Assembly (NCBI GenBank): GCA_944800085.1
Contig: CALYLO010000007.1
Location: forward strand, 62,001 to 126,000
Source: Paenibacillus melissococcoides
GTDB taxonomy: Bacteria > Bacillota > Bacilli > Paenibacillales > Paenibacillaceae
DNA: 64,000 nt
Direction: 5' to 3'
Shown here: in pieces, positions 23,849-32,775 of the stretch
Layout: each line of letters opens with the position of its first letter
Numbering within the stretch: position 1 is the stretch's first letter
Made by a program: the position numbers and the translations under genes
The notes under the pieces: generated by a model
Databases searched by the model: none
What the model saw: only the letters and a program-made list of their open reading frames with translations
What the model was told of the DNA's origin: nothing

Positions 23849-25897
23849 TTATTGGCCGTCGCCGCTGGTTGCCTTACCTGGGTTTTTGTACAAGCCACGG
23901 GAATCCAGGACGGTCACACCATAATCAAAGTAAATGCGGAACTCCATACCGAGGCGGTCAAAGGCAACGTGCGTCTCAAGTGTCGGCTCTTCACGGCCCC
24001 GTAAGTAAGTGACCTCGATTGTGTCTACTGTGCTCGGATCAGCCGACAGATACCAAGCCGATGGGCTGTACGCATCCAGCTCTGCATCAACTATCAACGT
24101 AGTTGCATTGCGGAACACGTTGATTACTGCGCTGTTGCCTTGCGTCATGTCAGTTGGCGAATAGATGAACTTCATCGCCTCCGTTTCCAACGCGGCAGGT
24201 ACCAGCATGTACTTCGGCGTCAAGTTCAGCGTAGCCAGGCCTCGAATGGCCTTTTGGAGGCGCATCGCGGTGCGCGCCTCGCTCATCGTCTTTTCGTTCG
24301 GCACGTCCAGGATGGTTCCCAGGTTTTTATGCGCTGCGTCAAACAGCGGCTTCCCGTCAAAAATGACCGGATTGGTTGCCAGCATCTTGTACACAAGACG
24401 ATTCAGCCCGCGTTTGGCCGCTGTGACATAGGCGCGTGGTACGCGGTTGAGCATGGACAGATCGTCATTTATGAAGGCCTCACGTGTAAACCCCCAGCGC
24501 TTTGAGTAGGTGATCACCGACTTCGTAACTTTCTCATCCTTCATCGGATCGTCATATGGGATTTCCGCATTTTGCGGCGTCTTCTCCAGCTCACCAGCCT
24601 CGGAAATGCGGTAGTGCTCAGCGGCTTTAAAGTCGCTGTTGCTGCCCTTGCTTGTCCATGTTTGGAACGTGGTCGGCACCTCTTGATAGGCGTTAGACAA
24701 CGTTTTGTCAACGGCGTTGGACAAAATGCCTTGGAATGTGCTGTCCGGGAACATGTTGTTGCCATCGCGCTGCAGCACGGTTTTGAGCAGTTCCCTGTCG
24801 TCCATACGGTGCGCATTTACCACGCCAGCTCGAGTAGCGCAGTCGATCGCAAGGTCGCGGAGACTCATGCCTCGGAATTCGTTCGCGCCGGGTGCCGGTT
24901 TCGCTACAACCACACCTGCGCGCAGAAGTAAGCCATCAGAAGCAGCAGCACGGATCTTGTCCGTTTCCTCCACCGTCACATGAACCGCGCCTAAGGCCGG
25001 CGTTTGCGGCTGTCGCGCGGTGCGCAACTTTTCAAGAATTGCATCTTTTACGGCGGATACCTCGGCGCCGCTCCGGATATACTCGTCCGGCTCGACGGAA
25101 AAGGTGCGGCACAAGTCCATAATCTCCGTCGTGCGCGCCCGTTCCGCCTCCGCCGCGTCTGGCTCCACTGAACGGGCAGCGGGTTCACTAGCTGGGGCAG
25201 CCCCCGACGTTGCGCCTGGTGCTCCTCCTGTGTCTGGTGCATGTACAAGTTCTTGTGCCGCAAGGGCAACATGTTTTAATCCTGGCATATTCAAGTCATC
25301 TCCTTCATTGGTTTGTGGTGGCGCTAGCATTGGATCAGCGCTTCTTCCGACGCCGACGGTTGGATCCGCTGGCGTAGGCTCAATACTAATTTCAAATGGC
25401 TGCCACTTCAGGGCCACATATGCAGGCCCCTGGTGGCGGCCGTTCGCGGACACGCTGCCCGCTTTGACTTCCTCCCAGTTGGACACCGAATATCCAACAG
25501 AAACGCCCTTGATGAAGCCTTTGACGACTTTCCGAAAGACTTTTTCTGAGTCCTCATCATCGTCAAAGCGCACAAGGGCGCGGGCCTTTCGAGTATTCGC
25601 ATCTATCCAAGCCTTTTCGACGTCCCCGATAGGCATTCGTCCATATCGGGTATCCCGGCCGTGGGAAAAGAGGAGAACTCCGACCTCCTGGAGCCTGGAT
25701 AAGTCCACTGCGCCGACATCATGGCTCAGAATTTCATTTCCAAACCATCGCTGGTACGGCTCTTCAGAGCTGAAAGACAGTTCGACGGTGCGTTCCTCTT
25801 CGTTGATCGTCGATCCGTCGATGCTCCATGCGCGTGTCAGTTCTCCTGTTTTCAGCCCGTTTCTATGCAGCACCGCCGGAATTCGATTTTTTGACAC
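23849..25897 (-). CDS. Prohead protease / major capsid fusion protein
   Basis: A 682-residue protein from GTG 25897 (GGAGGAACTGAAG upstream). Residues 25-190 are an HK97-type prohead protease: LLFSHGRD has the catalytic-type His near 79 and KGVSVGYS the Ser near 133. A scaffold-like Ala/Pro/Glu-rich linker spans about 200-330, and the rest is a capsid domain (TFQTWTSKGSNSDFKAAEHYR; WGFTREAFINDD; RIYFDYGV). Protease, scaffold and capsid thus appear in one chain. The N-terminus overlaps the portal gene by 35 bases. Confidence 0.9.
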   Translation of the reverse strand: MSKNRIPAVLHRNGLKTGELTRAWSIDGSTINEEERTVELSFSSEEPYQRWFGNEILSHDVGAVDLSRLQEVGVLLFSHGRDTRYGRMPIGDVEKAWIDANTRKARALVRFDDDEDSEKVFRKVVKGFIKGVSVGYSVSNWEEVKAGSVSANGRHQGPAYVALKWQPFEISIEPTPADPTVGVGRSADPMLAPPQTNEGDDLNMPGLKHVALAAQELVHAPDTGGAPGATSGAAPASEPAARSVEPDAAEAERARTTEIMDLCRTFSVEPDEYIRSGAEVSAVKDAILEKLRTARQPQTPALGAVHVTVEETDKIRAAASDGLLLRAGVVVAKPAPGANEFRGMSLRDLAIDCATRAGVVNAHRMDDRELLKTVLQRDGNNMFPDSTFQGILSNAVDKTLSNAYQEVPTTFQTWTSKGSNSDFKAAEHYRISEAGELEKTPQNAEIPYDDPMKDEKVTKSVITYSKRWGFTREAFINDDLSMLNRVPRAYVTAAKRGLNRLVYKMLATNPVIFDGKPLFDAAHKNLGTILDVPNEKTMSEARTAMRLQKAIRGLATLNLTPKYMLVPAALETEAMKFIYSPTDMTQGNSAVINVFRNATTLIVDAELDAYSPSAWYLSADPSTVDTIEVTYLRGREEPTLETHVAFDRLGMEFRIYFDYGVTVLDSRGLYKNPGKATSGDGQ

Positions 25898-27329
25898 CTT
25901 CAGTTCCTCCTTTCATCATTTCCTGTTCAAGCAGCCGCTCGGCAGCGCGCTGCTCGATGACTTCCCGCCAGTCCTCCCCGTTTTCTGCGCAGATGCGCGC
26001 CAAGGTGGTTTGACTGGTCTCAAGCGCGATTTTGTTCGCCGCGACTTCCCGCGTCGGATCTATCCATGCGGAGCCCGACGGAATCCATACATGCTTGGCG
26101 ATCGACTCAATATCCGCTTTCGGCGGTGCCGGCAATGCACCGACAAGGATCTGCGACGCAATAAATTCGTGAAAAATCGGTGTCAGAACCCGGTTTACCA
26201 AAGATCGGATATATCGCTTGTACGTCTTGCGATCCTCTACGACACCTTGACGTGCACTGGAGTATGTCACATTGCCCAGGTCGCGGCTGACTGCCTCATA
26301 GCTCAGCCCAACACTGGCCCCAATGAGGCGCAACATGGTCGTGACGTGCTGCGCGGTATTTGAGGACTGTCCGGACGGTATGACCGTCTGGACCTCATCC
26401 CCCGGGTTGAGCTCACCAATCATGCCGGGCTCAAGCGACATGCCGTCATATCTCCCCTCGACTGGCTTGATCATGTTGTTCAGACGGCCAGCCGGTCCCG
26501 CCGGAAGGGCCTTCTTGATGAAGACACCGAGACAAGCAAGTACACGCTCCTTTATATTCACGGCCTCCAAAAATTCGTTCACGTCCTTAACCCGGTTCAG
26601 GGCCGTCGCCAGCTCGGAAATCTCCCGGACCTGACGCGGATCTGACTTGTGGTGCCAGAAAATTACGTCTTCCGCCTTTATCCGGACAGACTCCCCTTGA
26701 ACCTGTAACGTCCCCTTGTACTTTTTGAAGTGGTAGGCGACATGTTTGCCATATGAGTCGATCTCAACACCGTCAATGATCTCGTTTTTATTCGTCGATT
26801 CGATGCCGAACGTGCCGCTCGTGGTGTCAAGCTCATCCACGGTGCGTAGCTGCAGCTTAAACGGAAATCTTTTATCCTCGGTGTACACCTTGACAATAAA
26901 AATCCCGCCATCCACAATCCGGCGGGTAAGAATAGTCTCCAACTGCTCCGTAAAGTCCTGGGAGGCTGTGACATCACAATTTTCAGCTTTCGTCCACTCT
27001 TTCCACAGGCGCGTAATCGTTTCGGCCGCGCCGCCCTCCGCCTTTGATTGCAGCGCCAGGCCTTCGCCGATGACTCCGCGCTGGAAAGCCGCAAGGATGG
27101 CCTTGCCGATGTCGCTGTTCCGCTCCATGTCTTGCGCGCGGGCCCGGATCCGCTCGCGCTCCATCCTCACGCGCTGCTCATCCCAGCCCGTGGCCGGGTT
27201 CCAGTTGAGCGAGAGCCGATCGACACTCCCGGAATCAAATACGGCCATTCCCCGCCGCCAGGCAGCGCGCTTGTATGCCCAGCGCGGGGACACGGCGGCA
27301 ATGGCCCTATCTAGTCGATTCATGTTCAT
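25863..27329 (-). CDS. Portal protein (lambda gpB-like)
   Basis: A 488-residue protein from ATG 27329 (GGAGGTGATA upstream). ERERIRARAQDMERNSDIGKAILAAFQRGVIGEGLALQS, then DGGIFIVKVY, QVREISELATALNRVKDVNEFLEA and GLSYEAVSRDLGNVTYSSARQGVVEDRKTYKR match the lambda-family portal. It forms the dodecameric ring through which DNA enters the capsid. Confidence 0.94.
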   Translation of the reverse strand: MNMNRLDRAIAAVSPRWAYKRAAWRRGMAVFDSGSVDRLSLNWNPATGWDEQRVRMERERIRARAQDMERNSDIGKAILAAFQRGVIGEGLALQSKAEGGAAETITRLWKEWTKAENCDVTASQDFTEQLETILTRRIVDGGIFIVKVYTEDKRFPFKLQLRTVDELDTTSGTFGIESTNKNEIIDGVEIDSYGKHVAYHFKKYKGTLQVQGESVRIKAEDVIFWHHKSDPRQVREISELATALNRVKDVNEFLEAVNIKERVLACLGVFIKKALPAGPAGRLNNMIKPVEGRYDGMSLEPGMIGELNPGDEVQTVIPSGQSSNTAQHVTTMLRLIGASVGLSYEAVSRDLGNVTYSSARQGVVEDRKTYKRYIRSLVNRVLTPIFHEFIASQILVGALPAPPKADIESIAKHVWIPSGSAWIDPTREVAANKIALETSQTTLARICAENGEDWREVIEQRAAERLLEQEMMKGGTEGVKKSNSGGAA

Positions 27330-27331
27330 TA

Positions 27332-27553
27332 TCACCTCCTCCAAAAGACCGCGGCCGTAAAGATGCCGTCATTTTCGACAATCGCCAGCTCGCGCTCGAT
27401 GCGATCGCGCTCAACGAGAAGTGTTCCCAAGTCCGACCGGCGCAGCCGGCGATTATCGATCGTGTATTCCTGGCCGCCGAACATGATAGCGTCGATCGCC
27501 TCGTTGATCCGTTTCAGTCGCTCCCGGAGAAGCTGCTTTTTCTCGTCATTCAT
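27332..27553 (-). CDS. Small head-tail connector (gpW/DUF6148-like)
   Basis: A 73-residue helical protein (LRERLKRINEAIDAIMFGGQEYTIDNRRLRRSDLGTLLVERDRIERELA). The GGQEYTIDNRRLRRADL pattern is that of gpW-like connectors encoded between terminase and portal. Gaps to both neighbours are a few bases. Confidence 0.85.
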   Translation of the reverse strand: MNDEKKQLLRERLKRINEAIDAIMFGGQEYTIDNRRLRRSDLGTLLVERDRIERELAIVENDGIFTAAVFWRR

Positions 27554-27559
27554 TGGTCG

Positions 27560-29407
27560 TCACCCTCCTCGTATCCAACTGCTTTTATGGACCGGCGGCC
27601 GGGCAGTCTGCACTGCCAATTCAGGCGGGGAAGGCGGGGAAGGCATCCGCTTTAGGTACCGAACTCCCAGGTAATCGGCCGCGAACGCCGCGTAAACCTC
27701 ACAGTCCAGATAGTGGTTATCAGCGCTTGTCGTCTTTTTCTCCCAAACTTCGATCGTCTTGTTCCCGGCCTTCTTCTTGACCTTGTGTTCCGCCGTCACT
27801 TGGGCGGTGTAAGCCTCGTCGCACCCCTCATATACAAGCCAGGCCCCCGGCTGTTCCGTTGGCCGGTTGATGCGGTTGGAAATAAAGTCCTTGTAGTAGC
27901 CCGTGTCCAACATAAAAAGCCGGATCCCGAACAGATTACGTTCGATCCGGTCAAGTGTGGTCAAGCTGAATTTTCCTTTAACAGCGCCAGACGCCCCTTT
28001 GACCGCCACGGCCCACTCGCTGTTGAGCGCGCAGAAGCTATAAGTGTCATCCGCGTTGTAACCTGAGTCGATACCGCACAGGGCGACAAAAAACTCTACT
28101 CCGTCCGGTGTGTAGTACGGGAGATTCATCACCTCCTCGATCTCGTCCCAGGTCTCGCAGAAACCGTGCCGGACATTCCAAGACGTCATGCGCTCGCCCC
28201 AGGCGCGGATAGTGTAGTAAAACCGGTCTTTCTGCACATCCACGCCGCCAGTCAGCAGCAGCGCGCCCGGCGGTACAATGCCATCGTCATAACCGCTGGA
28301 GCGCTTGGTCAGCTCGGAGCTGTTCATCCGTACTGTCGTTTGTTCCCAAGGCTCCGCAAGCCAACTGTTAATAAAGTTCTGCAGCAGTTCCGGCTCGCTC
28401 TTACTGGTCAGGAACTCATAGGCAATATCCCCGAAGCGCAGCCACGGGCTGTAAATGGCGTTGAGCCGGAACGATGTCTTGCCGGCCAGCGTAAACTTGC
28501 CGTTTTCGTCCCGCCATTCGCCCGCCCGTAGCATAGCCGGCTTGTGTCGATCCTGGATAATGCCCTGGCACTCCTCACACTCGTAATAGGCGGTCAGCCG
28601 GACCTCATCTGGTGTCTTTGAATTGTCGTAGACAATCCCGCCGCCAGTTTCCCGCCGTTTGAAAACGAACGTCTGGTAATGGCCGCAATGAGGGCAAGGG
28701 ACGTAATATTCCAGCTTGACCGCGCATCCTTCATGAGCGCTCCAAATGGGTCCGGATCGGACCGTCGGCGTCGATGTCTGGATGATTTTCCGGTTGAAGT
28801 TAAACGTCCGCGTCCGTTCCCGCGCCAACGCGCGCGGATCCGCTTCTTTGCCGGCGTTTTTCGGGAATTTGTCCACTTCATCCATGAGCAAATACCGAAT
28901 CGGTCGGGAGGCGAGCGAAGCCGGGCTGTTCGCGCCGGCTAAGACTGCATACATGCCGTCCAACTGTAGCTCAAGGATCTTACTGTCGTCCGCCCGGTAC
29001 TTTTCGGCGGTCGCCGGGCTAAGCTGGATCATTGGGACCAGCCGGTTTTTTGACGTGTATTCGGCCAACTCCAGAGTAGGATAGACGATCAGTACCGGAT
29101 CCGGATCCTGCGCAACGATGTAGCCGAGCATATTGTTTAACGTCTCCGTTCCGCCTACCTGCGTTGGCTTGACAAAAACGATCTCCTCGACGCGGTAATC
29201 GTTCAGCGCGTCCATGATACCGCGCAAGTACGGCGTGCGGTCTGTACTCCACTGGCCGGGCTCGGCGGATGTCTTGCTATCCAATACACGATGCCGATCT
29301 GCCCACTCGGACACGGTAAGCTTTTCGGGCGGTCGAAGGACAGCGGCGGCTTCGATTATCCACCGCGCAACGTCTTCTACTACTTCATTTACTTGCTTTT
29401 TTCGCAT
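27560..29407 (-). CDS. Terminase large subunit (GpA family)
   Basis: A 615-residue protein from ATG 29407 (AGGGGGG upstream). The ATPase half has a variant Walker A (VKPTQVGGTETLNN) near residue 77 and Walker B (LLMDEVDKF) near 178. A zinc-finger-like insert follows (CPHCGH, CEECQG). The C-terminal nuclease half contains GGVDVQKDRFYYTIRAWG and LCGIDSGYNADD, whose Asp residues fit the RNase-H-like metal site. It cuts and pumps DNA into proheads. Confidence 0.95.
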   Translation of the reverse strand: MRKKQVNEVVEDVARWIIEAAAVLRPPEKLTVSEWADRHRVLDSKTSAEPGQWSTDRTPYLRGIMDALNDYRVEEIVFVKPTQVGGTETLNNMLGYIVAQDPDPVLIVYPTLELAEYTSKNRLVPMIQLSPATAEKYRADDSKILELQLDGMYAVLAGANSPASLASRPIRYLLMDEVDKFPKNAGKEADPRALARERTRTFNFNRKIIQTSTPTVRSGPIWSAHEGCAVKLEYYVPCPHCGHYQTFVFKRRETGGGIVYDNSKTPDEVRLTAYYECEECQGIIQDRHKPAMLRAGEWRDENGKFTLAGKTSFRLNAIYSPWLRFGDIAYEFLTSKSEPELLQNFINSWLAEPWEQTTVRMNSSELTKRSSGYDDGIVPPGALLLTGGVDVQKDRFYYTIRAWGERMTSWNVRHGFCETWDEIEEVMNLPYYTPDGVEFFVALCGIDSGYNADDTYSFCALNSEWAVAVKGASGAVKGKFSLTTLDRIERNLFGIRLFMLDTGYYKDFISNRINRPTEQPGAWLVYEGCDEAYTAQVTAEHKVKKKAGNKTIEVWEKKTTSADNHYLDCEVYAAFAADYLGVRYLKRMPSPPSPPELAVQTARPPVHKSSWIRGG

Positions 29408-29909
29408 CGTATACCCCCCTGACGGACATCTGGAGCAATACCCCATGTACGACATCCGCTATATTTTGTTCGATCTGCCGGGCTTGCTCCGGTGTTACGT
29501 ATGGCGCAACCTCCGTCGCTATTTTCCGGCTGACTCCGGTCAAACTTCGACGCAACGTAACAAAAAAGCGTTGCATATCACCTACGGCATCAGTCCGCCG
29601 GATGTACTCGCCTCGTTCAACCTCATTTTTCAATGTAGCCGCCTCGGACTGTTCCTTTTTGAGCAGTGCCTCGTACCTGAGCTTCATTTGTGCAAGCGAC
29701 TCTTCACCGTCACCTGCTGAAGCTCCTTTTTTTTCGGCCATGAACTGAATCACCGATAGGAGTTGATACCATCCAATTTGTTCTCGCTCCAATCCTTGCT
29801 TTACGTAGTTTTGAAGCGTATTCCGGTGAATCCCCAAAACCGTTTTAATGCCAGCCGACGAAATACATACTTTTCCATCTATAACTTTAAATAGCTTGGA
29901 AACATCCAA
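29385..29909 (-). CDS. Terminase small subunit
   Basis: A 174-residue protein from TTG 29909, chosen because AGGAGG lies nine bases upstream. An N-terminal helix-turn-helix (CISSAGIKTVLGIHRNTLQNYVKQGL) precedes a helical region (MKLRYEALLKKEQSEAATLKNEVERGEYIRRTDAVGDMQRFF) as in Nu1-like proteins. It recognises the packaging site and recruits the large subunit. Overlap of 23 bases with the large subunit gene. Confidence 0.88.
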   Translation of the reverse strand: MDVSKLFKVIDGKVCISSAGIKTVLGIHRNTLQNYVKQGLEREQIGWYQLLSVIQFMAEKKGASAGDGEESLAQMKLRYEALLKKEQSEAATLKNEVERGEYIRRTDAVGDMQRFFVTLRRSLTGVSRKIATEVAPYVTPEQARQIEQNIADVVHGVLLQMSVRGVYDAKKASK

Positions 29910-30166
29910 CGCAATACACCTCCTAACATGCACATGCACAAGGATTTAAAAATTTCATACTCGGCCGGATTTCGGGGTCGCGAGTACCCGCATACCCCCC
30001 ACCCCCTCCGGAAGGACCCGTTTACCAATTTCTACCAAATTTACCCTCCCAAGAAGGTTACCCGAATCCTGCGTTCCATGTCTCGCTGACGCTTCAGCTC
30101 CGCGTTGTCAGCTTCTGCTTCCCGCATCGATCACACGTAATGGCCGCCATCGTCTCACTGATAACG
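29910..30166. other. Spacer upstream of the terminase genes
   Basis: Holds a GC-rich, C-run-containing stretch at about 29980-30020. There are also two very short minus-strand frames (18 codons starting MAAITCDRCGK, and 28 codons in a shifted frame) that look like the broken remains of a zinc-finger protein. By analogy with other phages the packaging (cos/pac) site could lie here, but nothing in the sequence proves it. Confidence 0.3.
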
Positions 30167-30457
30167 TTAACTTGGAATGTACCCAACCGATACGCACCGC
30201 TGAACCTCTTCTTTAAGATCCGCAACCATCTTATCCACTTGGCGCTTGAGCTTCTTCATACGGTTTACATCACCACGGGCTGTAGCCTTCTGGATCTGCT
30301 TTATCTTTTTGCGAATATTAGTATCGGAAACCGTAATGCTGTAATGCTCCGAACAGCTAGGGCAAGTGAAATACATCTCTTCCACGTCTTCGTAAAGGAC
30401 GCGGCTTTAAATGTCTATATCAAATTCATACTTGCATTTGTTGCACTTGCAATTCAC
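30167..30457 (-). pseudogene. Com-like zinc-ribbon protein split by an in-frame TAA
   Basis: From GTG 30457 (AAGGAG 12 bases upstream) the frame reads VNCKCNKCKYEFDIDI, then TAA (30407-30409). It continues in the same frame SRVLYEDVEEMYFTCPSCSEHYSITVSDTNIRKKIKQIQK to 30167. The two CxxC pairs on either side of the stop would make one zinc ribbon, so the stop is most likely a nonsense mutation of a Lys codon. The downstream part can restart at GTG 30385. Small zinc-ribbon regulators are frequent near phage late genes. Confidence 0.65.
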
Positions 30458-30519
30458 TGCTTTCCCACTCTCCTTTGAAAAATAAAAAGCCGCTGAATAA
30501 TCAGCGACTTGTCTGCTAA

Positions 30520-30593
30520 TACGAATGGCAGGACTCGAACCTGCGGCCTCTTGCTCCCAAGGCAAGCGTGCTACCAAACTGCACCACACCCGT
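30520..30593 (-). tRNA. tRNA-Pro (anticodon TGG)
   Basis: A full cloverleaf reads on the minus strand. The acceptor is ACGGGTG/CATTCGT (7 bp with two G-U), the D arm GTGC/GCAC, the anticodon arm CTTGC/GCAAG with loop CTTGGGA (anticodon TGG), and the T arm GCAGG/CCTGC with TTCGAGT. The discriminator base is A and CCA is not encoded. It lies inside the prophage between the zinc-ribbon gene and the early/late regulator genes. Confidence 0.9.
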
Positions 30594-30790
30594 GCATTGT
30601 ACCGGCGCTGCCACTGAGCTACACCGGCATATTGCCGGAAAGAGATGCGGCCGCCTAATGTGACTGAAAGTAGGGCCGCGACCACATCTCTAATTCTTCC
30701 GACGATATCATTTTAGCATGTCAAGTTTGGTCTATGTGGGACATTGATGCGACACAAATGCGACATAAATGCGACACGAATGCGACATGT
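30594..30790. other. Spacer between tRNA-Pro and the late regulator
   Basis: Apart from the half tRNA, the stretch at about 30740-30790 contains four tandem near-copies of GCGACA(C/T)(A/G)AAT in about 45 bases (ATGCGACACAA, ATGCGACATAA, ATGCGACACGA, ATGCGACATGT). They lie at the 3' end of the regulator gene and could be protein-binding sites for late-gene control. No gene is seen. Confidence 0.45.
30600..30628 (-). pseudogene. 5' fragment of a second tRNA
   Basis: The minus strand reads GCCGGTG TA GCTC AGTGGCA GCGC CGGTA, i.e. the acceptor 5' strand and D arm of a tRNA. It then ends abruptly just before the tRNA-Pro. Anticodon and T arms are missing. It looks like a deletion remnant of a former tRNA array. 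Confidence 0.6.
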
Positions 30791-31186
30791 TTAGGAAATG
30801 CCGCTTAACTTGCTGTATTTATCAATGGCCCGTTGTCTCCATCGGTCAAATGTACGCCTTACGATCCCTAATTCCTCGGCAACCTCTATTGCCGGCAGCC
30901 CCTTAATATATCTCAGTCGGAGAAGTTCGGCATAGTGAGGTTGCTGCCCCTTCATCGCATCCAGCACCGTATCGATCCTCCGCTTTTCCGCCACCAAGTC
31001 CTGATACTCGCTCAGTTGCGCCAGAATCGCCTCATAACCCTCCGGCGTTCCGGTCCGCGCCTCGATGACTTTTTGAATCTTCTTCTGCAACTCTTTCAAG
31101 AGCCTCCGATCCTCCACGTCGCTTGAGAAGCACTCAGAGACCGCCTGACGCTGTTTTCTGGTTCCGGCAGGGTAATGCATGTGCAA
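30791..31186 (-). CDS. Phage late-gene transcription regulator (sigma-70 region 4-like)
   Basis: A 131-residue protein; the start is uncertain because the first ATG has no RBS and overlaps the previous gene, so GTG near 31111 may be used. The C-terminus (ELLRLRYIKGLPAIEVAEELGIVRRTFDRWRQRAIDKYSKL) is a sigma-4-like helix-turn-helix found in ArpU/RinA-type phage activators. Its position just before the tRNA and terminase genes fits a late-operon activator. Confidence 0.75.
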   Translation of the reverse strand: MHMHYPAGTRKQRQAVSECFSSDVEDRRLLKELQKKIQKVIEARTGTPEGYEAILAQLSEYQDLVAEKRRIDTVLDAMKGQQPHYAELLRLRYIKGLPAIEVAEELGIVRRTFDRWRQRAIDKYSKLSGIS

Positions 31187-31406
31187 TTGATTCTAGGCGC
31201 TGTTCTCGCGCTGTGAGGTACATGTACGAAGGTAACCCTCTCAGCTTGCGGTGCAGCTCCTGCAGGTGGTCATCTTCGTTGAGCCGGGACACGGTGATCC
31301 CGTTCCCCACGCTGTACGTCTCCAGGACGCGGAGGCGGCCCACAATGTCCCGGTACCCGGTCAGTTGCTCAATGACTTGCTGTTCTACATGTTTCATAGA
31401 CTTCAA
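31134..31406 (-). CDS. Uncharacterised phage protein
   Basis: A 90-residue charged protein (MKSMKHVEQQVIEQLTGYRDIVGRLRVLETYSVGNGITVSRLNEDDHLQELHRKL...). Proteins of this size with a YxVG(N)GI segment are common just upstream of sigma-4-like late regulators in Firmicute phages. Its start overlaps the helicase stop. Confidence 0.6.
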   Translation of the reverse strand: MKSMKHVEQQVIEQLTGYRDIVGRLRVLETYSVGNGITVSRLNEDDHLQELHRKLRGLPSYMYLTAREQRLESIAHALPCRNQKTASGGL

Positions 31407-32775
31407 CCCCCACCCCTGATTTTCTCTGCCCGGACCTTCAACGCATTCAACAATGCGTCTTGTGTAGCCGCCTTGCCTTCTAGGGCGGACATCACATCCT
31501 CATCCATCCCGCTTTGCACAACGAGATGGTGAAGGATCACCTTCTGCTTTTGGCCCTGCCGATGCAGCCGGCCGTTCGCCTGTTGGTAAAGCTCCAAGCT
31601 CCAGTTTAGGCCGAACCATACGACGTGATTTCCGCCTTCCTGGAGGTTGAGGCCGTAGGCTGCGCTGGCCGGATGCGCAAGCAGGATGTCAACCTGTCCC
31701 GCGTTCCAGTCGATCTGATCCTGCGGCGTCCTCAGCTCCCGCACGCGAAGGCCCGACTTGGCAAGTGCCTTTTGTATCCGCTCCCTATCGTGTTGGAAGC
31801 TGTAGAACACAAGCGCCGGCTTACCGTTCAGCCGCTCGACCAATTCCAAAAATGCCTCCAGCTTGCAGTCGTGGATCTCGTGCACATTGCGATCCTCGTC
31901 GTATAAAGCCCCGTTGCAAAGCTGAAGCAGTTTGTTCGCAAGTACCGCTGCGCTCGGCGCGGTAATCTCGGTATCGTCCAGCTCCAGAAGCAACTCCTTC
32001 TCCATCTGCTTGTACTGCTTCTGTGCCTTGTCGTCTAGGACTACCGGGATCACGTTGGTAACGCAATCGGGCAGCTCCAGATAATCCTCGGCCTTCATGC
32101 TGATACAGATATCGGCGATCCTTTGCTGTATGGCGTCGTCCGCGCCGGGCTTGGCCGTATACCCGAAACCGTTGTAATTCTTCTCGAAATACTTCGCCCT
32201 ATAGTGAGTTATGAATTTCTCCAGGCGCTCGCCTTGGTCCAACAAGAATACCTGCGCCCACAAGTCCAAAAGGCCGTTCGGTGCGGGTGTCCCGGTCAGT
32301 CCGACAATCCGCTGAATATGCGGCCGTACCCACGTCAGCACCTTGAAACGCTTAGCTTGGTGATTCTTAAAGCTGCTCAGCTCATCCAGGATCACCATGT
32401 CGAACGGCCAGGCATTGCGGTAATGCTCGACCAGCCAGGCGATGTTGTCCCGGTTGATTACCCACACGTCGCCTGGCGTATTCAGCGCCCGGATTCGTTT
32501 GGCCTGGCTTCCTAGCACCGGGATCACCCGCAAATGCTTTAGGTGCTCCCACTTGGACGCCTCTGTGGTCCAGGTGGCCTCCGCTACCTTTTTCGGGGCA
32601 ATGACCAGCGCCCGACGGACGGCGAAGCGATTGTATTTCAGGTCGTTTACAGCGGTTAGCGTGATGACTGTTTTACCTAACCTAAGCCCATATCCAAAAA
32701 CAGACCTAATGCCTTTTCGGCCAGCAATCGGTTAATGCAATATCGCTGATAGTCATGGGGTATGAACTTTTTCAT
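31403..32775 (-). pseudogene. SNF2-type DNA helicase, frameshifted in the Walker A motif
   Basis: The true start is ATG 32775 (GAGGAGGTGG upstream): MKKFIPHDYQRYCINRLLAEKALGLFLDMGLG, then a stop. A tandem duplication CCTAA CCTAA (32676-32685) adds five bases inside the GxGKT loop. Removing it restores KTVITLTAVNDLKYNRFAVRRALVIAPKK and joins the long downstream frame. That frame has DELSSFKN (DExx-like), GLTGTPAPNGLLDLW, and the C-terminal helicase motifs LLAHPASAAYGLNLQ and QANGRLHRQGQ. Without Walker A the product cannot bind ATP. Confidence 0.85.

Noticed and set aside
9514..29909. Long + strand frames opposite the tail and head genes
   Set aside because: They mirror GC-rich coding on the minus strand, lack RBSs and family motifs, and conflict with the intact operon.
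30600..30628. A second functional tRNA
   Set aside because: Only acceptor 5' strand and D arm remain; anticodon and T arms are missing.
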